Positions 34,681-46,835 are shown, counted from the stretch's first letter. The stretch is DNA of 64,000 nucleotides from Paraspadella gotoi (GCA_051294375.1 CM119264.1:4055392-4119391); one strand, 5' to 3'. A program made the numbers and translations. Notes: generated by a model not told the origin, from the sequence alone.

Positions 34681-37240
34681 AGTGTAGAGTACTTTTGCTC
34701 TGATTCTTTTACGGAGTAAAAAGGGGCTGGTGAGCTTTCTTTTTTCTTAACCTAAAAGTTCTAGCCAGATCCCTTTTCTCATGCACACTTACATAACGCT
34801 CTTTCTCTTTCTCCTTTTTCCTCCTGCAGGCGGCCTGTCTCTCCTCTCGTCTTCTTTGTTCTCTCCTTCTTCTGTCTCTCTGTCTCTCCTGTGTGGTGTC
34901 TGTCCCTATCTGTCCGCTGGCTTCTTTTGCCGGCTGCACTTCGTTTGTTTTCTTTTTTTTTGGACACCCATTCTGACATTCTTTTTTCCTCTCAAAACCC
35001 TTTTTCATTCATTGCCATTTATTTCCGCGCTTTTTTTTCAATACAAATATCCCATATCTTCAATCCGCGATTCTTCGTGGATTTACTTTCTTTCTTTCTA
35101 TCTCTCTCTTCTCTCTTCTCTCTCTCTCTCTCTTTCTCTCTCTCGTCTCGCGCGCCCGCTCTTTGCCTCTCTTACGGTGTCGCTTTCGTCTCCGGCGCAT
35201 CCATCATCTGGGAGTCTTGCTTTCTGCCACTTGTTTTGTACATTATTTTTAATTGAATAAAAGGGGAACTTCTTTAAACACAATAACTATGTCTCTCTAC
35301 TCCTTTTTTCCCTAGATAGTAGTAATATTGTAATTTTAATACGCAACATACACCATACGCCATTGAAATTCCTTCTTTCAGTAATACACACGTATATTTA
35401 AAAATTTGTCTTTTGTTTTTTTAATTGACCTTATCATACGCTCATCATGAATATGAACCAATGGCACTAGTATATACACATGCATGACAATCCATTCGAG
35501 GCGGAGGTCACTAGCCAAGGGACTATCATCCTACCAAAGCTGACATGACTATAGTCTCATTCGCATCCAATTACTGATATATCATCCGAATCCAATAATA
35601 CCTTCCTATTTACATCAAACCTAAAATTACACGTACCCTTCTCACTTGTTCACGTTCATCAAATACCTAAGTACCTCACACAAATCCGGGTTATCGGGGC
35701 ATGAGTACATATTCCGTTTTAGTTTATTCTCCTGGGTTTTTCCATTATTCTTCCTTATGGCTAGTGTTTGGTAGGTGTAAACCCCCGACATATGAGCGCC
35801 TAGCGACTCCTATTTGAGAATTTCTTTTTTGAATTATATTATTTTATCTCCTTCTTTCTTCTATTATGTCACGCTATTGCTGTATAAATATGGCCCTTTT
35901 CACATTCTCCTGCTATAACTTTCGTAATATTTATTTTATCTTCACCATTTCTTTTTATCCCTCCACATTTCCGCCTCATGGACACACAGTAAAGTTCTTT
36001 TACTGGGCTACGCTTCTCTTTTTGGAACCCCATCAATTATAGTTTCCAAACTTGCATCATTTTGTTCACTGCAGTTAATTTTTTCACACTTTGCATTCCG
36101 TCACTCCTCACCACGACTCACCAGCCTTATTTCGCTTTCAGTGTCGCCCTTCCGTAAGCTGTCCTCCTGATGTCTGAACACTAAAATTATATATTTCATT
36201 CTTCACACCCTAATGTCTACGTCATGGTTATGATAAACGATTTTTTGAACTTAGTCATATAAATAGGATATGCCCTTTACAGTAAAATGTGAACTCCAAT
36301 AATTTTTTTTTGCGATTTTTATAACTCACCTGTACTATTCTAGGGTAGATTAATTATTCTTACTTCTATATATGTTCCTACTCTTGTTTTTTTCATCTGA
36401 CTCATGTTTTTTTTCTATCTTCTATTATAGATATTATATGTCATTACTACAGTCTCACACCTTCTTCACTTTTTTAGAATTAAGGTAGTATATAATGTTT
36501 TACAGTATAATTTTTACCTTTTCCTATATCTGTCTTTATATATAGAGATTTTAGAAATATTTTGTTTTCAAGAATCTTATTCCCATGTCGTATATCTTGC
36601 ATTTGAAATGTGAGTGAGGTGGGAGTGAGTGTGGAGTGTGAGTTCTGGCGGAGTGGACTAAGCTTTGTGATTGTGCTTGGCGGATTACTGGACCGTGGAC
36701 GTTGGGATTGAGTGGACTTCGGTTGTGATTGAATTTTTATTTGTGCACTTAGTTACCTATTGCTTAATTAACCTGATTACATGTGTGAATTTATTATAGG
36801 GTATTCGCTGGCCGTAGTAAATTTTAATATAGGAGAGACACTATAAATCAAGGTTTGTAAAATTCAGTGTTTTTTGTTTTTTTTTTGTCTATTGTAAGAA
36901 ATACCTCCTTTCCTCAATGACATGTATTCGCAGTCGTTGACTTGATTTCCCCTGTGTGCCAAAAGGTCACACACTTCCTCTGCCATACTAAATATGTGCT
37001 CAGGGGGATCAATCAGCCCCCTATCCACGTTCTGGCGTGCGAATTGGTGTTTGCCAAATAGTGGTGATATATTTTTTTTGGTTTTTTTCCATTTAAACTT
37101 CAGTCCATTCGACTCGGGCTTTCATCGGGAAAGTCTATTATACCAGCTCAATCACAGGGTCGATGTTGGGTATAATGAGTCGTTATGCAGCGCGCGTGAG
37201 TGTTGTGTGTGATGTTTGTTATTTGGTATACTAGTTAGTT
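34681..37240. other. Mixed CT-rich and AT-rich DNA
   Basis: CT tracts lie at 35099-35142. A GTGAG/GGAGT-rich purine stretch at 36605-36660 includes TGGCGGAGTGGACTAAGC, which looks like a tRNA A box, but no B box follows. No gene is seen. Confidence 0.4.
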
Positions 37241-37299
37241 AAGGTGTGTGTAGTATTTAAAGTGTCCTCCATTCCCAATTATTGGAGTTTGGTGTTTGC

Positions 37300-37445
37300 T
37301 AAAGGGGACGGGATTTCGGACGGACGGACCGGACGGCACGGACGGACGGACGGAGGACGTGGTGACGGACGGACGGTTGACGGTGCCAGGGTATTCGGGT
37401 GTAGCGGACGCCCCGCCACCGCAGACGGACGACGGACGGGACAGA
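37300..37445. repeat. GGAC/GGACG tandem words in CpG-rich DNA
   Basis: GACGGACG units repeat through 37318-37380 and again near 37425. The region to 37900 is CpG-rich. Open frames on both strands follow from this composition. Confidence 0.75.
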
Positions 37446-37574
37446 GGAGACGCTATGGCACCCCGGCCCGGGACGACCGGCGGGAATCTATTTTGGTTTG
37501 TTCTTTTGCAATATTTATCATAATTCGATGTTCTGAGCATGATATAAGTGTGTGCCCGGATCATGATTTGAAGG

Positions 37575-37672
37575 GGGCGCCGGAACGACGGACCGGGAAA
37601 AAGCGAGTTGACTTTGGAGAAGAGTGAGTATAAGAGTCGGATCTCTGATAAGGCAGATCCGACTAGAAGAAG
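37575..37672 (+). mobile_element. Hairpin-tailed element, copy 1
   Basis: AGTCGGATCT (37635-37644) and AGATCCGACT (37655-37664) form a perfect 10-bp stem with a 10-base loop. ACGACGGACCGG precedes the stem and TATAAG abuts it; an AGAAGAAGG purine tail follows. Two more copies of this arrangement occur near 40.5 and 57.5 kb. It resembles the structured 3' end of a retroposon. Confidence 0.55.
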
Positions 37673-38454
37673 GTGGAACCAAAGTGGCGGGCACCTGTCA
37701 ACGTCTTCCCGAGCGCCTCTGATTGCGCGAAAAAAAAAAAAAACCGCGGAGACGTCGACATGTGCGGCCAACGATCCCCGCCGCCAAAGTTCGGCCGCCA
37801 ATGTGTGTGTCGACGTGTTAGTATCGAGTCGAGTTCGTTGTGGACAGTAACAGTGTCTGCGGGGAGTGTTCTTGCGCGGAGGGCCTAGAGGTTGAGATTG
37901 TCAAGTTATAGTGTCCCGGGACATAGAATGGATAAGCAAATTTAAAGCTGTCATATGGAATAATCTAAAATCGGTCAACAACTTTAAATAAATTATTTAT
38001 ATTATCTATTGAGCCAAATCAAAATGAATTCCGACATTTAAGCAACAGTTAAATATGCCTGCATTTAATCTAGTACCCACAAGCTCAAGCCCGGCGGATT
38101 GGACTTCATTACTAAAACAGGCCATACCTGATATCACAACGTCTCTCAAATTCCAGTCATTCCGCTCAAGCTTTCACATAATCACGTGACTCACGGGTTC
38201 ACTGCAGGTTCACTCCGCAACAGACGTGCGAATTTCCGCATCTTTAATCTTTTTTTTTTCAAAGAAAAAGAAAAAGTCTTCTTCAGTGAACGTTCATTGA
38301 GTGCAAAAAGGGTTTTTTTCTTTTTTATTTTCCCCTTTTTTTTCCTTTTTTTTGAACGAGTTTCGTGTGAAATATATTACGTCGTTAGCGGGGGCAAGGG
38401 GGGAAGGGGATGTTTAACAAAGGAGGCGAGGGCGGCGAGTGATGGAGGGAGGAG

Positions 38455-38485
<31 letters not shown>

Positions 38486-38753
38486 GATGAGAGGTGGATG
38501 AAGGAAAGTGGGGGGGTATTGGAGGAAAAGAGGTGGAAAGCTGATAAAAAAATCTAAAATATGTAGAAAATCAAAATTTAAAAGGCTTTGTCGTCGTGGT
38601 GGGGTTCGTTTTGGCGCGGTGTGGAAGTAAAGAAAGGAAGAAAAATCGTCAACTTATCGCAATAGTCGCCTTTTCCTTCTGTTTTTGTTTTGTCTTGTCG
38701 TTTCTTTCTATTGTGTATGTTTGTCCTTTCCCTGATCCTTCTTCTTTTTCTTA

Positions 38754-38755
<2 letters not shown>

Positions 38756-38836
<81 letters not shown>

Positions 38837-38851
38837 TTTTTTTTTTTTTTT
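38756..38851. repeat. 96-base T tract
   Basis: Ninety-four T with only two G interruptions (38793 and 38836). It could be the A tail of a retroposed sequence on the minus strand to its right, but no target-site duplication or body was identified. A GA tract lies at 38456-38490, and 38852-39461 is AT-rich without a gene. Confidence 0.9.
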
Positions 38852-39461
38852 CCTGCTGTTTCCGTTCTTTTTTTTCTTTCTTTTTTTTCTTTCTTTTTTA
38901 AGACTTTGTGACGTTTATAGACCTCGTTAAAACATTCAAATCGGAAGGCAGGAAGGGAGGGAGGAACGAAGAGATGGAGAAGTGAGGGATGTAAAGTGAA
39001 GGAACGTGGAGGAAGAAAAATGAATCAAGGAAAAGAAAATAAGTCGTAAAAAAAAGAAAATCTCAGAGAATAAAAAAAATGAAAGAAAAAAAATAATAAA
39101 GAAGAATTTTAAATAATAATTTTTTTTTAACGAATGAAAAAAAAAACGAAGATAAAAAAAGGGAGAAAAATCAAAGTCAGTATCTTAGGCAATGGGAACT
39201 ACAATACTTATCCTTTTTGTATACAGTTACTACAAAAATGTTTATTCATTCATGTAGCAATCGTAATTTTGTTGAATCAAAATTTCAAGTGAAAGCAAAC
39301 CCTTAAAACTTGCCAAAAAACATCTGACAGGATGAAAGGCAATCGTCGTTCATCTGTTTACACCTGCTATCGACGTTGATTCGTAACTGTTTGCACCTGT
39401 CGCCTTCGTAGATGCACATCGCGTTTTCCTTTTTTTTTCTATTTTATTTTTATTTTGAGGG

Positions 39462-39486
39462 NNNNNNNNNNNNNNNNNNNNNNNNN
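39462..39486. other. Assembly gap (25 N)
   Basis: Placeholder-length gap; flanks are AT-rich. Confidence 1.
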
Positions 39487-40100
39487 AGATCGCTTCGATC
39501 TTTATTTCGCAACTAAATATTTCAATATAATAGGGGGAGACGTCAATCTTCAGTAAGGAAAAGGTGGTTAATGCTAAAACATTTGAATTAAAGCCACCCG
39601 CTAAAGATGGAAATCTTTTTTGGAATCAAACAATTTAGCAAACCATTTTATTTAAAATTCTGTAATACGATCCAGTCACACTCTTCTTTAAATCATTAGC
39701 CGTCTCTCCCCATACTCCTCATCACTATCATCTTTTTTAATATTTTACTCTATAAATAATGCACACGGCTAAAAATTTTTTGATTTTTGATTTTTAAGAT
39801 CAGATTCAAGCGTCACTGCCTCTATCTAGCAATTCCCCCTCTAATCAAATACATGTCTATCATGATTGTACTTATAACAATCTTCTTCTTATCATCTCAT
39901 ATCATCTCTATCCTACGGTACACAAACACGTTCCTTACGTCACTAACTATATCTTCTTAAACTCTGCGTAGGATATTCTCATCCTTCCGATCTCAAACTT
40001 GCTCTCCCGACTCTTCTTTCTTCTCAGGAAGAAAATCAGAGTGAACGTTAATTGAAGTACGCGCTCTACAATTGAGCGCTATTAATTTATCTTCTTTTCT

Positions 40101-40385
40101 ATGTCTTGGCGTCTTCTCTCTCTCCTTCTTTGTGTCACGATCCCAACCGTAATAAATCCTTCACCTCCTCCTACTCCTCCGCTTCCTTTTCCCTCTTCAT
40201 CCTCCTCCTCTTCCTCCTCTCGAGAGAGAGAGGATCCAAAAAGATTCCATCTCTCGCTGAGACCGTTTCGGTTGAATCTGGCGAAAGGAGCGTTCGAGGA
40301 AAAAATGCCGCGGCTGACGGCGGCGGCGGCAGCGGCAGAGCCGTACGAACGTTGCGCTGGCAGCGGTTGTGGGCGGAAGGTGAAG
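40101..40385 (+). CDS. Candidate first exon of a secreted protein
   Basis: An ATG at 40101 begins with a signal-peptide-like stretch (MSWRLLSLLLCVTIPTV). Pro/Ser-rich sequence follows, then a segment with Cys residues and an Ala run. The frame stays open to a donor-like AAG followed by GTGAGA at 40386. A stronger donor, GTAAGT, lies at 40422, after an in-frame stop. The 3' part is CpG-rich, and a pyrimidine-rich leader precedes the ATG. No downstream exon was matched, and the Ser and Ala runs come from CTC and GCG repeats. Confidence 0.25.
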
Positions 40386-40483
40386 GTGAGATTCTCCGAT
40401 GAAGGATAGAAAGAGAAAGAGGTAAGTTATCAAAGGACGTCTGACTTCATCACCAACAGGTGAGCAACACCGCAACGGAATTT

Positions 40484-40590
40484 TTAACGTACCGACCGAC
40501 GGACGGACCGACGGACGGACGGACTGATTGACCGAAAAGAGACTTATAGAGTCGCTCCGCGAGTAATCGCGGCGCAACTTAAAAAAATGT
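40484..40590 (+). mobile_element. Hairpin-tailed element, copy 2
   Basis: GACGGACC units (40490-40525) are followed by TTATAG. An imperfect hairpin AGTCGC-CCGCG / CGCGG-GCAACT at 40550-40579 comes next, and then an A run. It has the same order of parts as the copies near 37.6 and 57.5 kb. Confidence 0.6.
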
Positions 40591-40888
40591 TTAAATTTTT
40601 GTAATTCACTAAACAATTTCGATCGATATGGACAAGACGAAGCGAGGTTGGAAAAAAATGAAGAGAGAGAAATATCTGAAGTGAAATAACAAAAAGTTAG
40701 AAGAAAGGAAAAGAAGGAAAAGGAAAGGAAAGAAAAAGGATAGGAAAGGGTAAGAAGAATGGAATAGAGAAGTGATTTTTGGCAAAAGACAGAAAATGGA
40801 AAAGGCAGATTTAAAACAGCAGGTTTTCTCTTTAATTTTTCTTACTTTTTTTTACGTCGCAGTTTTAAGAGATTCCATAAAAGTTTCT

Positions 40889-41099
40889 NNNNNNNNNNNN
40901 NNNNNNNNNNNNNNNNNNNNNNNNNNNNNNNNNNNNNNNNNNNNNNNNNNNNNNNNNNNNNNNNNNNNNNNNNNNNNNNNNNNNNNNNNNNNNNNNNNNN
41001 NNNNNNNNNNNNNNNNNNNNNNNNNNNNNNNNNNNNNNNNNNNNNNNNNNNNNNNNNNNNNNNNNNNNNNNNNNNNNNNNNNNNNNNNNNNNNNNNNNN
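40889..41099. other. Assembly gap (211 N)
   Basis: Unsequenced; flanks are AT-rich. Confidence 1.
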
Positions 41100-41326
41100 C
41101 AATTTCTCAAAGTTAAAAGAAAAAAAATTTCGTTTCTTTTTTAGTTTTAAATAATTTTATTTAAACATTCGAAACCAGCGAGACGTCGCGACGTAAAAAA
41201 ATCGAGGATCTTTTCATATGAAAACGTGGGATATTTAAAAAAAGAAGGGACGACAAAGTAGAGAGAAAGAGAGAGAGAAAAGGAGGATAGTTTTTATAAA
41301 AATCATTTAAATAAGGAAAAAAATTG

Positions 41327-41363
<37 letters not shown>

Positions 41364-41560
41364 NNNNNNNNNNNNNNNNNNNNNNNNNNNNNNNNNNNNN
41401 NNNNNNNNNNNNNNNNNNNNNNNNNNNNNNNNNNNNNNNNNNNNNNNNNNNNNNNNNNNNNNNNNNNNNNNNNNNNNNNNNNNNNNNNNNNNNNNNNNNN
41501 NNNNNNNNNNNNNNNNNNNNNNNNNNNNNNNNNNNNNNNNNNNNNNNNNNNNNNNNNNNN
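41364..41560. other. Assembly gap (197 N) entered through CT repeat
   Basis: The left edge is a CT repeat (41325-41363) and the right edge is a GC-richer island. Confidence 1.
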
Positions 41561-41727
41561 AGTGGATAAGAGCATGGGTATACTCGGGATTTGCGGCGAG
41601 GAAGCCACGGTATCCGGCCACCGAGCCTTTTGTCCACTCGAGGTCGCGGATCGGGAGAAATTATCTCTGATCAGAAGAAATCTGCGGATCAATAGAACCA
41701 AGTCCGGAAACTGTGATCTCGAATGGC
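41561..41727. other. GC-richer island between two gaps
   Basis: A 167-base non-repetitive island, roughly half G+C, trapped between N runs. A plus-strand frame is open throughout, with an ATG at about 41565 and sequence such as KSMGILGICGEEATVSG. Minus-strand frames are also mostly open. It could be an exon, but there are no splice sites to test. Confidence 0.4.
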
Positions 41728-42503
41728 NNNNNNNNNNNNNNNNNNNNNNNNNNNNNNNNNNNNNNNNNNNNNNNNNNNNNNNNNNNNNNNNNNNNNNNNN
41801 NNNNNNNNNNNNNNNNNNNNNNNNNNNNNNNNNNNNNNNNNNNNNNNNNNNNNNNNNNNNNNNNNNNNNNNNNNNNNNNNNNNNNNNNNNNNNNNNNNNN
41901 NNNNNNNNNNNNNNNNNNNNNNNNNNNNNNNNNNNNNNNNNNNNNNNNNNNNNNNNNNNNNNNNNNNNNNNNNNNNNNNNNNNNNNNNNNNNNNNNNNNN
42001 NNNNNNNNNNNNNNNNNNNNNNNNNNNNNNNNNNNNNNNNNNNNNNNNNNNNNNNNNNNNNNNNNNNNNNNNNNNNNNNNNNNNNNNNNNNNNNNNNNNN
42101 NNNNNNNNNNNNNNNNNNNNNNNNNNNNNNNNNNNNNNNNNNNNNNNNNNNNNNNNNNNNNNNNNNNNNNNNNNNNNNNNNNNNNNNNNNNNNNNNNNNN
42201 NNNNNNNNNNNNNNNNNNNNNNNNNNNNNNNNNNNNNNNNNNNNNNNNNNNNNNNNNNNNNNNNNNNNNNNNNNNNNNNNNNNNNNNNNNNNNNNNNNNN
42301 NNNNNNNNNNNNNNNNNNNNNNNNNNNNNNNNNNNNNNNNNNNNNNNNNNNNNNNNNNNNNNNNNNNNNNNNNNNNNNNNNNNNNNNNNNNNNNNNNNNN
42401 NNNNNNNNNNNNNNNNNNNNNNNNNNNNNNNNNNNNNNNNNNNNNNNNNNNNNNNNNNNNNNNNNNNNNNNNNNNNNNNNNNNNNNNNNNNNNNNNNNNN
42501 NNN
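41728..42503. other. Assembly gap (776 N)
   Basis: The largest gap; its right edge leads into a GA repeat. Confidence 1.
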
Positions 42504-42506
42504 TGG

Positions 42507-42509
<3 letters not shown>

Positions 42510-42566
<57 letters not shown>

Positions 42567-42592
42567 GAGAGAGAGAGGAGAAGGAGAGAGAA
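42510..42592. repeat. GA tract beside a gap
   Basis: GA repeat with small interruptions. Confidence 0.95.
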
Positions 42593-42717
42593 GAACTACC
42601 TAAAAATTGCTAGTTCATACTTAAAAAGTGAGTAGTTTTTCTTTGGGACGACGATGGACACTCGGACCAAAATTATTTTATAAAATAAAAAATGAAGGTA
42701 AACATGAACATAAAAAT

Positions 42718-42732
42718 GACGATGAGACGAAT

Positions 42733-42773
<41 letters not shown>
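42718..42773. repeat. GAC/GAT repeat
   Basis: Alternating GACGAT and GACGAC units; 42774-43987 is AT-rich with no gene seen. Confidence 0.9.
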
Positions 42774-42775
<2 letters not shown>

Positions 42776-43986
42776 TTTCTGGATTGTTATCGTTGTTGCT
42801 GCAATTAGTGTCGCCGTCCGCATGCAGTAATTAATCAATTAATTAAAACGAATTCAAACGAAACTGAGTTATATTTTTTTTTTACCTCCTCGGATTCCCA
42901 TCGTCTTCACTTTTCTTTTTTTCTTTTTCTCTTGATTCTAGTTTTATTTTTATCTTTTTTCTCCTTTCTTCTTTTTATTTTTCCTCTTTCCTCCTTTTAT
43001 CATTTACTTTCCTACATCATTTTCCTTTTTTTTTCTCTTTCCTCCTTTTTCCTTTTTCTTCCTTCCTCATTTATGAAAATTTGCAAATTACTTGTTTCAC
43101 TATTTTTCATTTTCTATATTTAATATTTTAATATTTTTATGAAGGATTTAGTATTTAATCTATATATTTATTCAAACATATATTGCTTTCTTTTTTAAAA
43201 AATGTTTTATTTATCTAATAATACAATTTGGGAAGGGGAAGTCAGTGTTGTCTTCTGGAAAATAGAGGGAGCATTTATATTTTTCCTTTTTCCAGTCCTC
43301 TTTTTCACCATCAACATCCCCTCAGAAGTCTCTTCTCAAGATAACGAATAGAAATTAGGACGAATCATCTCTATTTCGTGAAGTGAAACTCGATGAGTCG
43401 TTGTCTGCTCTCACAATGTGTGAAATTAGTAACCATGCTTTCCTCCTCTGAAGCTTTTCTTAATTTCCTTTTTGGATAGCAAGAGAAGGATCTTCACAGT
43501 TTTCACCATTTTGGATCGATGATAAAAAGAGTTTACTATTTACCTTCCATTAAAATAATGGTGAAAAATACGTATATTAAATATTTATATATGTAAGAAA
43601 TGTGAATATTTTTTTAAACCAAATTTAAAAAAATAAATAACTAACTCAATTCAAAATAAAATCAAATTACTTAATACCAAAAATAGCAAAAAACTAAATA
43701 TGATTTTTTCCAATATTTTTCATTTGAAGTAGCAATCTTTTTTTGCCTGTTACTTCTAAACGATTTAGCCTACAACAAAATGAAAGGAAGCTACTGAAAG
43801 AAACTATGATATAGATTTGGAAATATTCTAATTTTTAAAAAAAAATTAATAAGTTTTCAAGTATCCTCTACTAAAAATGTGATATACTTTTTTCCTAGAT
43901 GGTATAATCTTGAACCAGGCAAGTTTTTATGAGTCGGCGACGATTTATGAAGATAGAAGGCAATTAGAATTCGGAACAGAAGAGCA

Positions 43987-43987
<1 letters not shown>

Positions 43988-44030
<43 letters not shown>
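43988..44030. repeat. GTC trinucleotide repeat
   Basis: About 14 uninterrupted GTC units. Confidence 0.97.
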
Positions 44031-44031
<1 letters not shown>

Positions 44032-44234
44032 TTCCTCCATGTCAGCGCTTAAACCCTCGGCACAATTTTTCGCCTAGAAACTTGGCACAAATCATGGAAA
44101 GAAAACATTGCGGAAATAGCAACTGACAAAGAGGCTAAGATATGTTGTTCACGAGAGGAAGGGAAACTTGAATGAAATTTAGGCCGCATCGAGAAAAAAA
44201 GGCTTTTGAAAAATGGGAAGAGTTAAAAGTTCAG

Positions 44235-44237
<3 letters not shown>

Positions 44238-44318
<81 letters not shown>
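44238..44318. repeat. GA tract
   Basis: About 80 bases of perfect GA repeat. Confidence 0.98.
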
Positions 44319-44323
<5 letters not shown>

Positions 44324-44407
44324 GAAGAGAGAAAGAGAACACTCTTGTTCACTCTCCTTCCCTCCCTTACTTTTTCCCTCTCCCATCTTTTCCATTTTCC
44401 CTTCAAG

Positions 44408-44456
44408 GAATTCAGGTATTGCGTCATCCAAAATTCAGGTATTGCGTCATCCAAAA
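44408..44456. repeat. Two 23-bp copies containing TTGCGTCAT
   Basis: TTCAGGTATTGCGTCATCC occurs twice in tandem with a 23-bp period. ATTGCGTCAT resembles a C/EBP-ATF composite bZIP site. It lies just upstream of the CpG-rich promoter-like patch. Confidence 0.7.
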
Positions 44457-44589
44457 TCTGCCTCATCCACATTTATGGCCTCTCGTTATATTCGTTTCTT
44501 CCTCCTCTATATCTTCCTCACCTTTCCTCACCTTTTCCTCTTTTTCCGTCCATCATAATTTGTCCCCAGCGACAAGTGATTTTTAACTT

Positions 44590-44870
44590 CTTATCCGCGG
44601 CACCGGACGGCGCTGCACTCAATTCGATGGCGCATTGTCGATCGGCGCTGCAATCGATGGAATCCCGCAAGATGGCGTCGCAATATATTTTCTCCGCCGG
44701 GCCTTTTATATTCGACCGATTGTTGGCTCGGCTTTTCTCGTGGGCTCTGACAGACCGACGGACAGACAGTCCGACTGACGCCGCTGAACGGAGCAACGCC
44801 GGTTTGATGGAACGACGCCGCCGACGCCGAGTCTCGCGGGGTTCGATGGCGCCAAAACTCTGAAGAAAAG
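44590..44870. promoter_or_regulatory. CpG-rich promoter-like patch (YY1, E2F words)
   Basis: AAGATGGCG at 44669-44677 matches the YY1 core. TGGCGCCAAAA at 44847-44857 matches the E2F palindrome. TTTTATATTCG near 44703 is TATA-like. CpG is frequent here but scarce in the flanks. The ATTGG (CCAAT-box) array begins directly downstream. No transcript start or coding exon could be tied to it. Confidence 0.45.
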
Positions 44871-44892
44871 ATTATGGGGAAAACGGAAAATT

Positions 44893-45434
44893 CGATGATG
44901 ATTGGAGGAGATGAATCGCCTTCTGTGATTGGTGGAACGTGAAGATACCGTTCAATGATTGGTCGGTATGAAGGATAAGAAAGATGATTGATTGGACAAT
45001 CGTGTGGAAGATTTTTTGGCGGACGGGCTAAGCAATAAAACAAGATATTTATGTGATTATAAAGAAGGAAGTTATGATAGTGATTGTTTGAAATAACAAA
45101 GGCTAAATGATTGGTGATTTGGAAAAATAAAGGATTAATGATTAGTGATTGGTAGAAATAACAAAGGCTAAGTGATTTATGATTGGTAATTGGTTGAAAT
45201 AAAAAGGGCTAAGTGATTAGTGATTGGTGGAAATACGAAATTCTAAGTGATTGGTGATTGGGGTAAAGGACAAAGGCTAATTTATTGGTAATTGGTGGAA
45301 ATAAAAAAGTTAAATGATTTCTGATTAGTGGAATAATAAAGGGTATATGATTGGTGATTGGTGGAAATAGCAAAGGCTAAATGATTTGTGATAGGGGAAA
45401 ATAAAAAGGACTAAATTATAGGTGATTAGTGATT
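44893..45434. repeat. 34-bp minisatellite carrying ATTGG (CCAAT) words
   Basis: From about 45077 some ten units of about 34 bp follow the pattern TGATTGGTGATTGG, then GGAAATAACAAAGGCTAAG. At least ten ATTGG words lie in the array, and four more lie in the 100 bases before it. ATTGG is the reverse complement of CCAAT, the NF-Y core. The array may have grown from a promoter CCAAT segment. Confidence 0.85.
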
Positions 45435-45599
45435 TCTTCAGTTTTTCTCGGGATGATTCGTGAGCGAAGAGAATCTCAATGTGACTTTTGGGATTTTGTG
45501 ATTCATTCTTATCTGCGAAAAAAAAATTTCTTTGTCTAGATAAAGCTAAAATATAGAAATGGAGCGACCTATTTTGTCAAATTATTGTCATTTCAGCGG

Positions 45600-45790
45600 G
45601 ACATTTAATTATGGAGCGTAATTTATCATATAAACTGAATCGCTGGTTCTATTTACCAAAAGCACTACTTAAACCTGAACCTAATTTCAATGATAATACA
45701 TTTTGCCAATCCATTCATTTAATTAATCAATTATTAACTTTAAGCTAAACTTCTCTCCTGACTTTGAACAGGAGGCTGAGGTGATGAAAA
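45600..45790. mobile_element. Possible second copy of the 52.6-53.1 kb foldback element
   Basis: ATCCATTCATTTAAT followed about 40 bases on by CCTGACTTTGAACAGG parallels the right arm of the 53 kb element. The upstream AACCTGAACCTAA parallels its interior. Similarity is by eye and patchy. Confidence 0.35.
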
Positions 45791-46588
45791 CATTGAGAGA
45801 TTTTACACTATTTATTTGCTGCTTTACACAATAATCTTCAGCGTCACAAAAACAGAAATTAGCTTTTCTTTGTATCCTTTTGAATTCTTAAAATTTCAGT
45901 TTTTTTTTATTTTTAAAAACAGATTGAGATTTGCAATAAAATATTAAGAAACTTTTATAAAATATGTTATATTATATGTTATATGATTATAAGTTATATG
46001 TTATATGATATGATGTATGATATGTCAAGGCCGCGAAAAAAGTTTAAAAAGTTTCTACTACAGGAGTTTAAAAAGTTAAAAACATAATCTTTTTTTCTCA
46101 TTTTTGGCCCTGAAGATATCAGAATTTTTGCTAACATGTTTTATATTTTTGGTTTAACTTTTAATATTTATTTTACTTCAAAATTAATTACTACACCTAT
46201 AATTATTATTATACCATTATTCAAGTAAATATCTCTATTAAACATACTATGGTGGGTTTAGTCTTCCTTTCTATTTCGAGGTCATAGCACCGTAGAACCC
46301 TGCATAGCTTGCGATGTTATTTGAAACTTTAGTTTTTTTTCATATCATATAAAAATAATATAAAAAAAAATAGAAATATTGAGAGAAGAAATGAATTTGC
46401 TAGAATAAATGAGGGTGAGAGGAAGTGTGAATGGAAAGGAGAGTGAATGAGGAAAAGTGAAGGAAATTCGACGGAGTGATCATCGCCTTTCACGGGGTGA
46501 AAATCGTGAAGACGAAGGGAGGAGAATGGGAATCGATGTGAATGCGAATGCGATGGTGAGGCGAAGGAGATTTAATGTGATAGTTCAC
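45791..46588. other. AT-rich, no gene seen
   Basis: Contains a TTATATG/ATATGAT stretch at 45960-46020 and nothing recognisable as coding. Confidence 0.4.
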
Positions 46589-46835
46589 CTGATGTATAAG
46601 AAGCTGTCACGTGATGTAAAAAGTATGTTACGTGATGTTACCAGTGACTGTGATGCAGAAGAGACTCTCAGGTTGTGCACATTGAAGAGACGGTCAAGTA
46701 ATGAATTTTGATGTAGAACAGTCTTTTAAATGATCCATAAGAGAGAGTCTGGTGATGTAGTAGAGGCTGTCACGTGATGTTGAATACACGGTCTCCTGAT
46801 GTAGAAGAGACGAAGAAGTGATTTCGCTGCGATGG
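46589..46835. repeat. 22-bp GTGATG minisatellite with CACGTGATG junctions
   Basis: Units start at 46589, 46611, 46632 and 46650, then again at 46752, 46774, 46796 and 46818; the last four are spaced exactly 22 bp. The consensus is GTGATGTAGAAGAG followed by CTGTCAC. Where a unit ending in CAC meets one starting GTG, a CACGTG E-box appears (46608 and 46771). The middle is degenerate. Confidence 0.85.

Noticed and set aside
37235-37801. Minus-strand frame of 188 codons
   Set aside because: It spans GGACG repeats and CpG-rich DNA that also hold open plus-strand frames; no domain seen.
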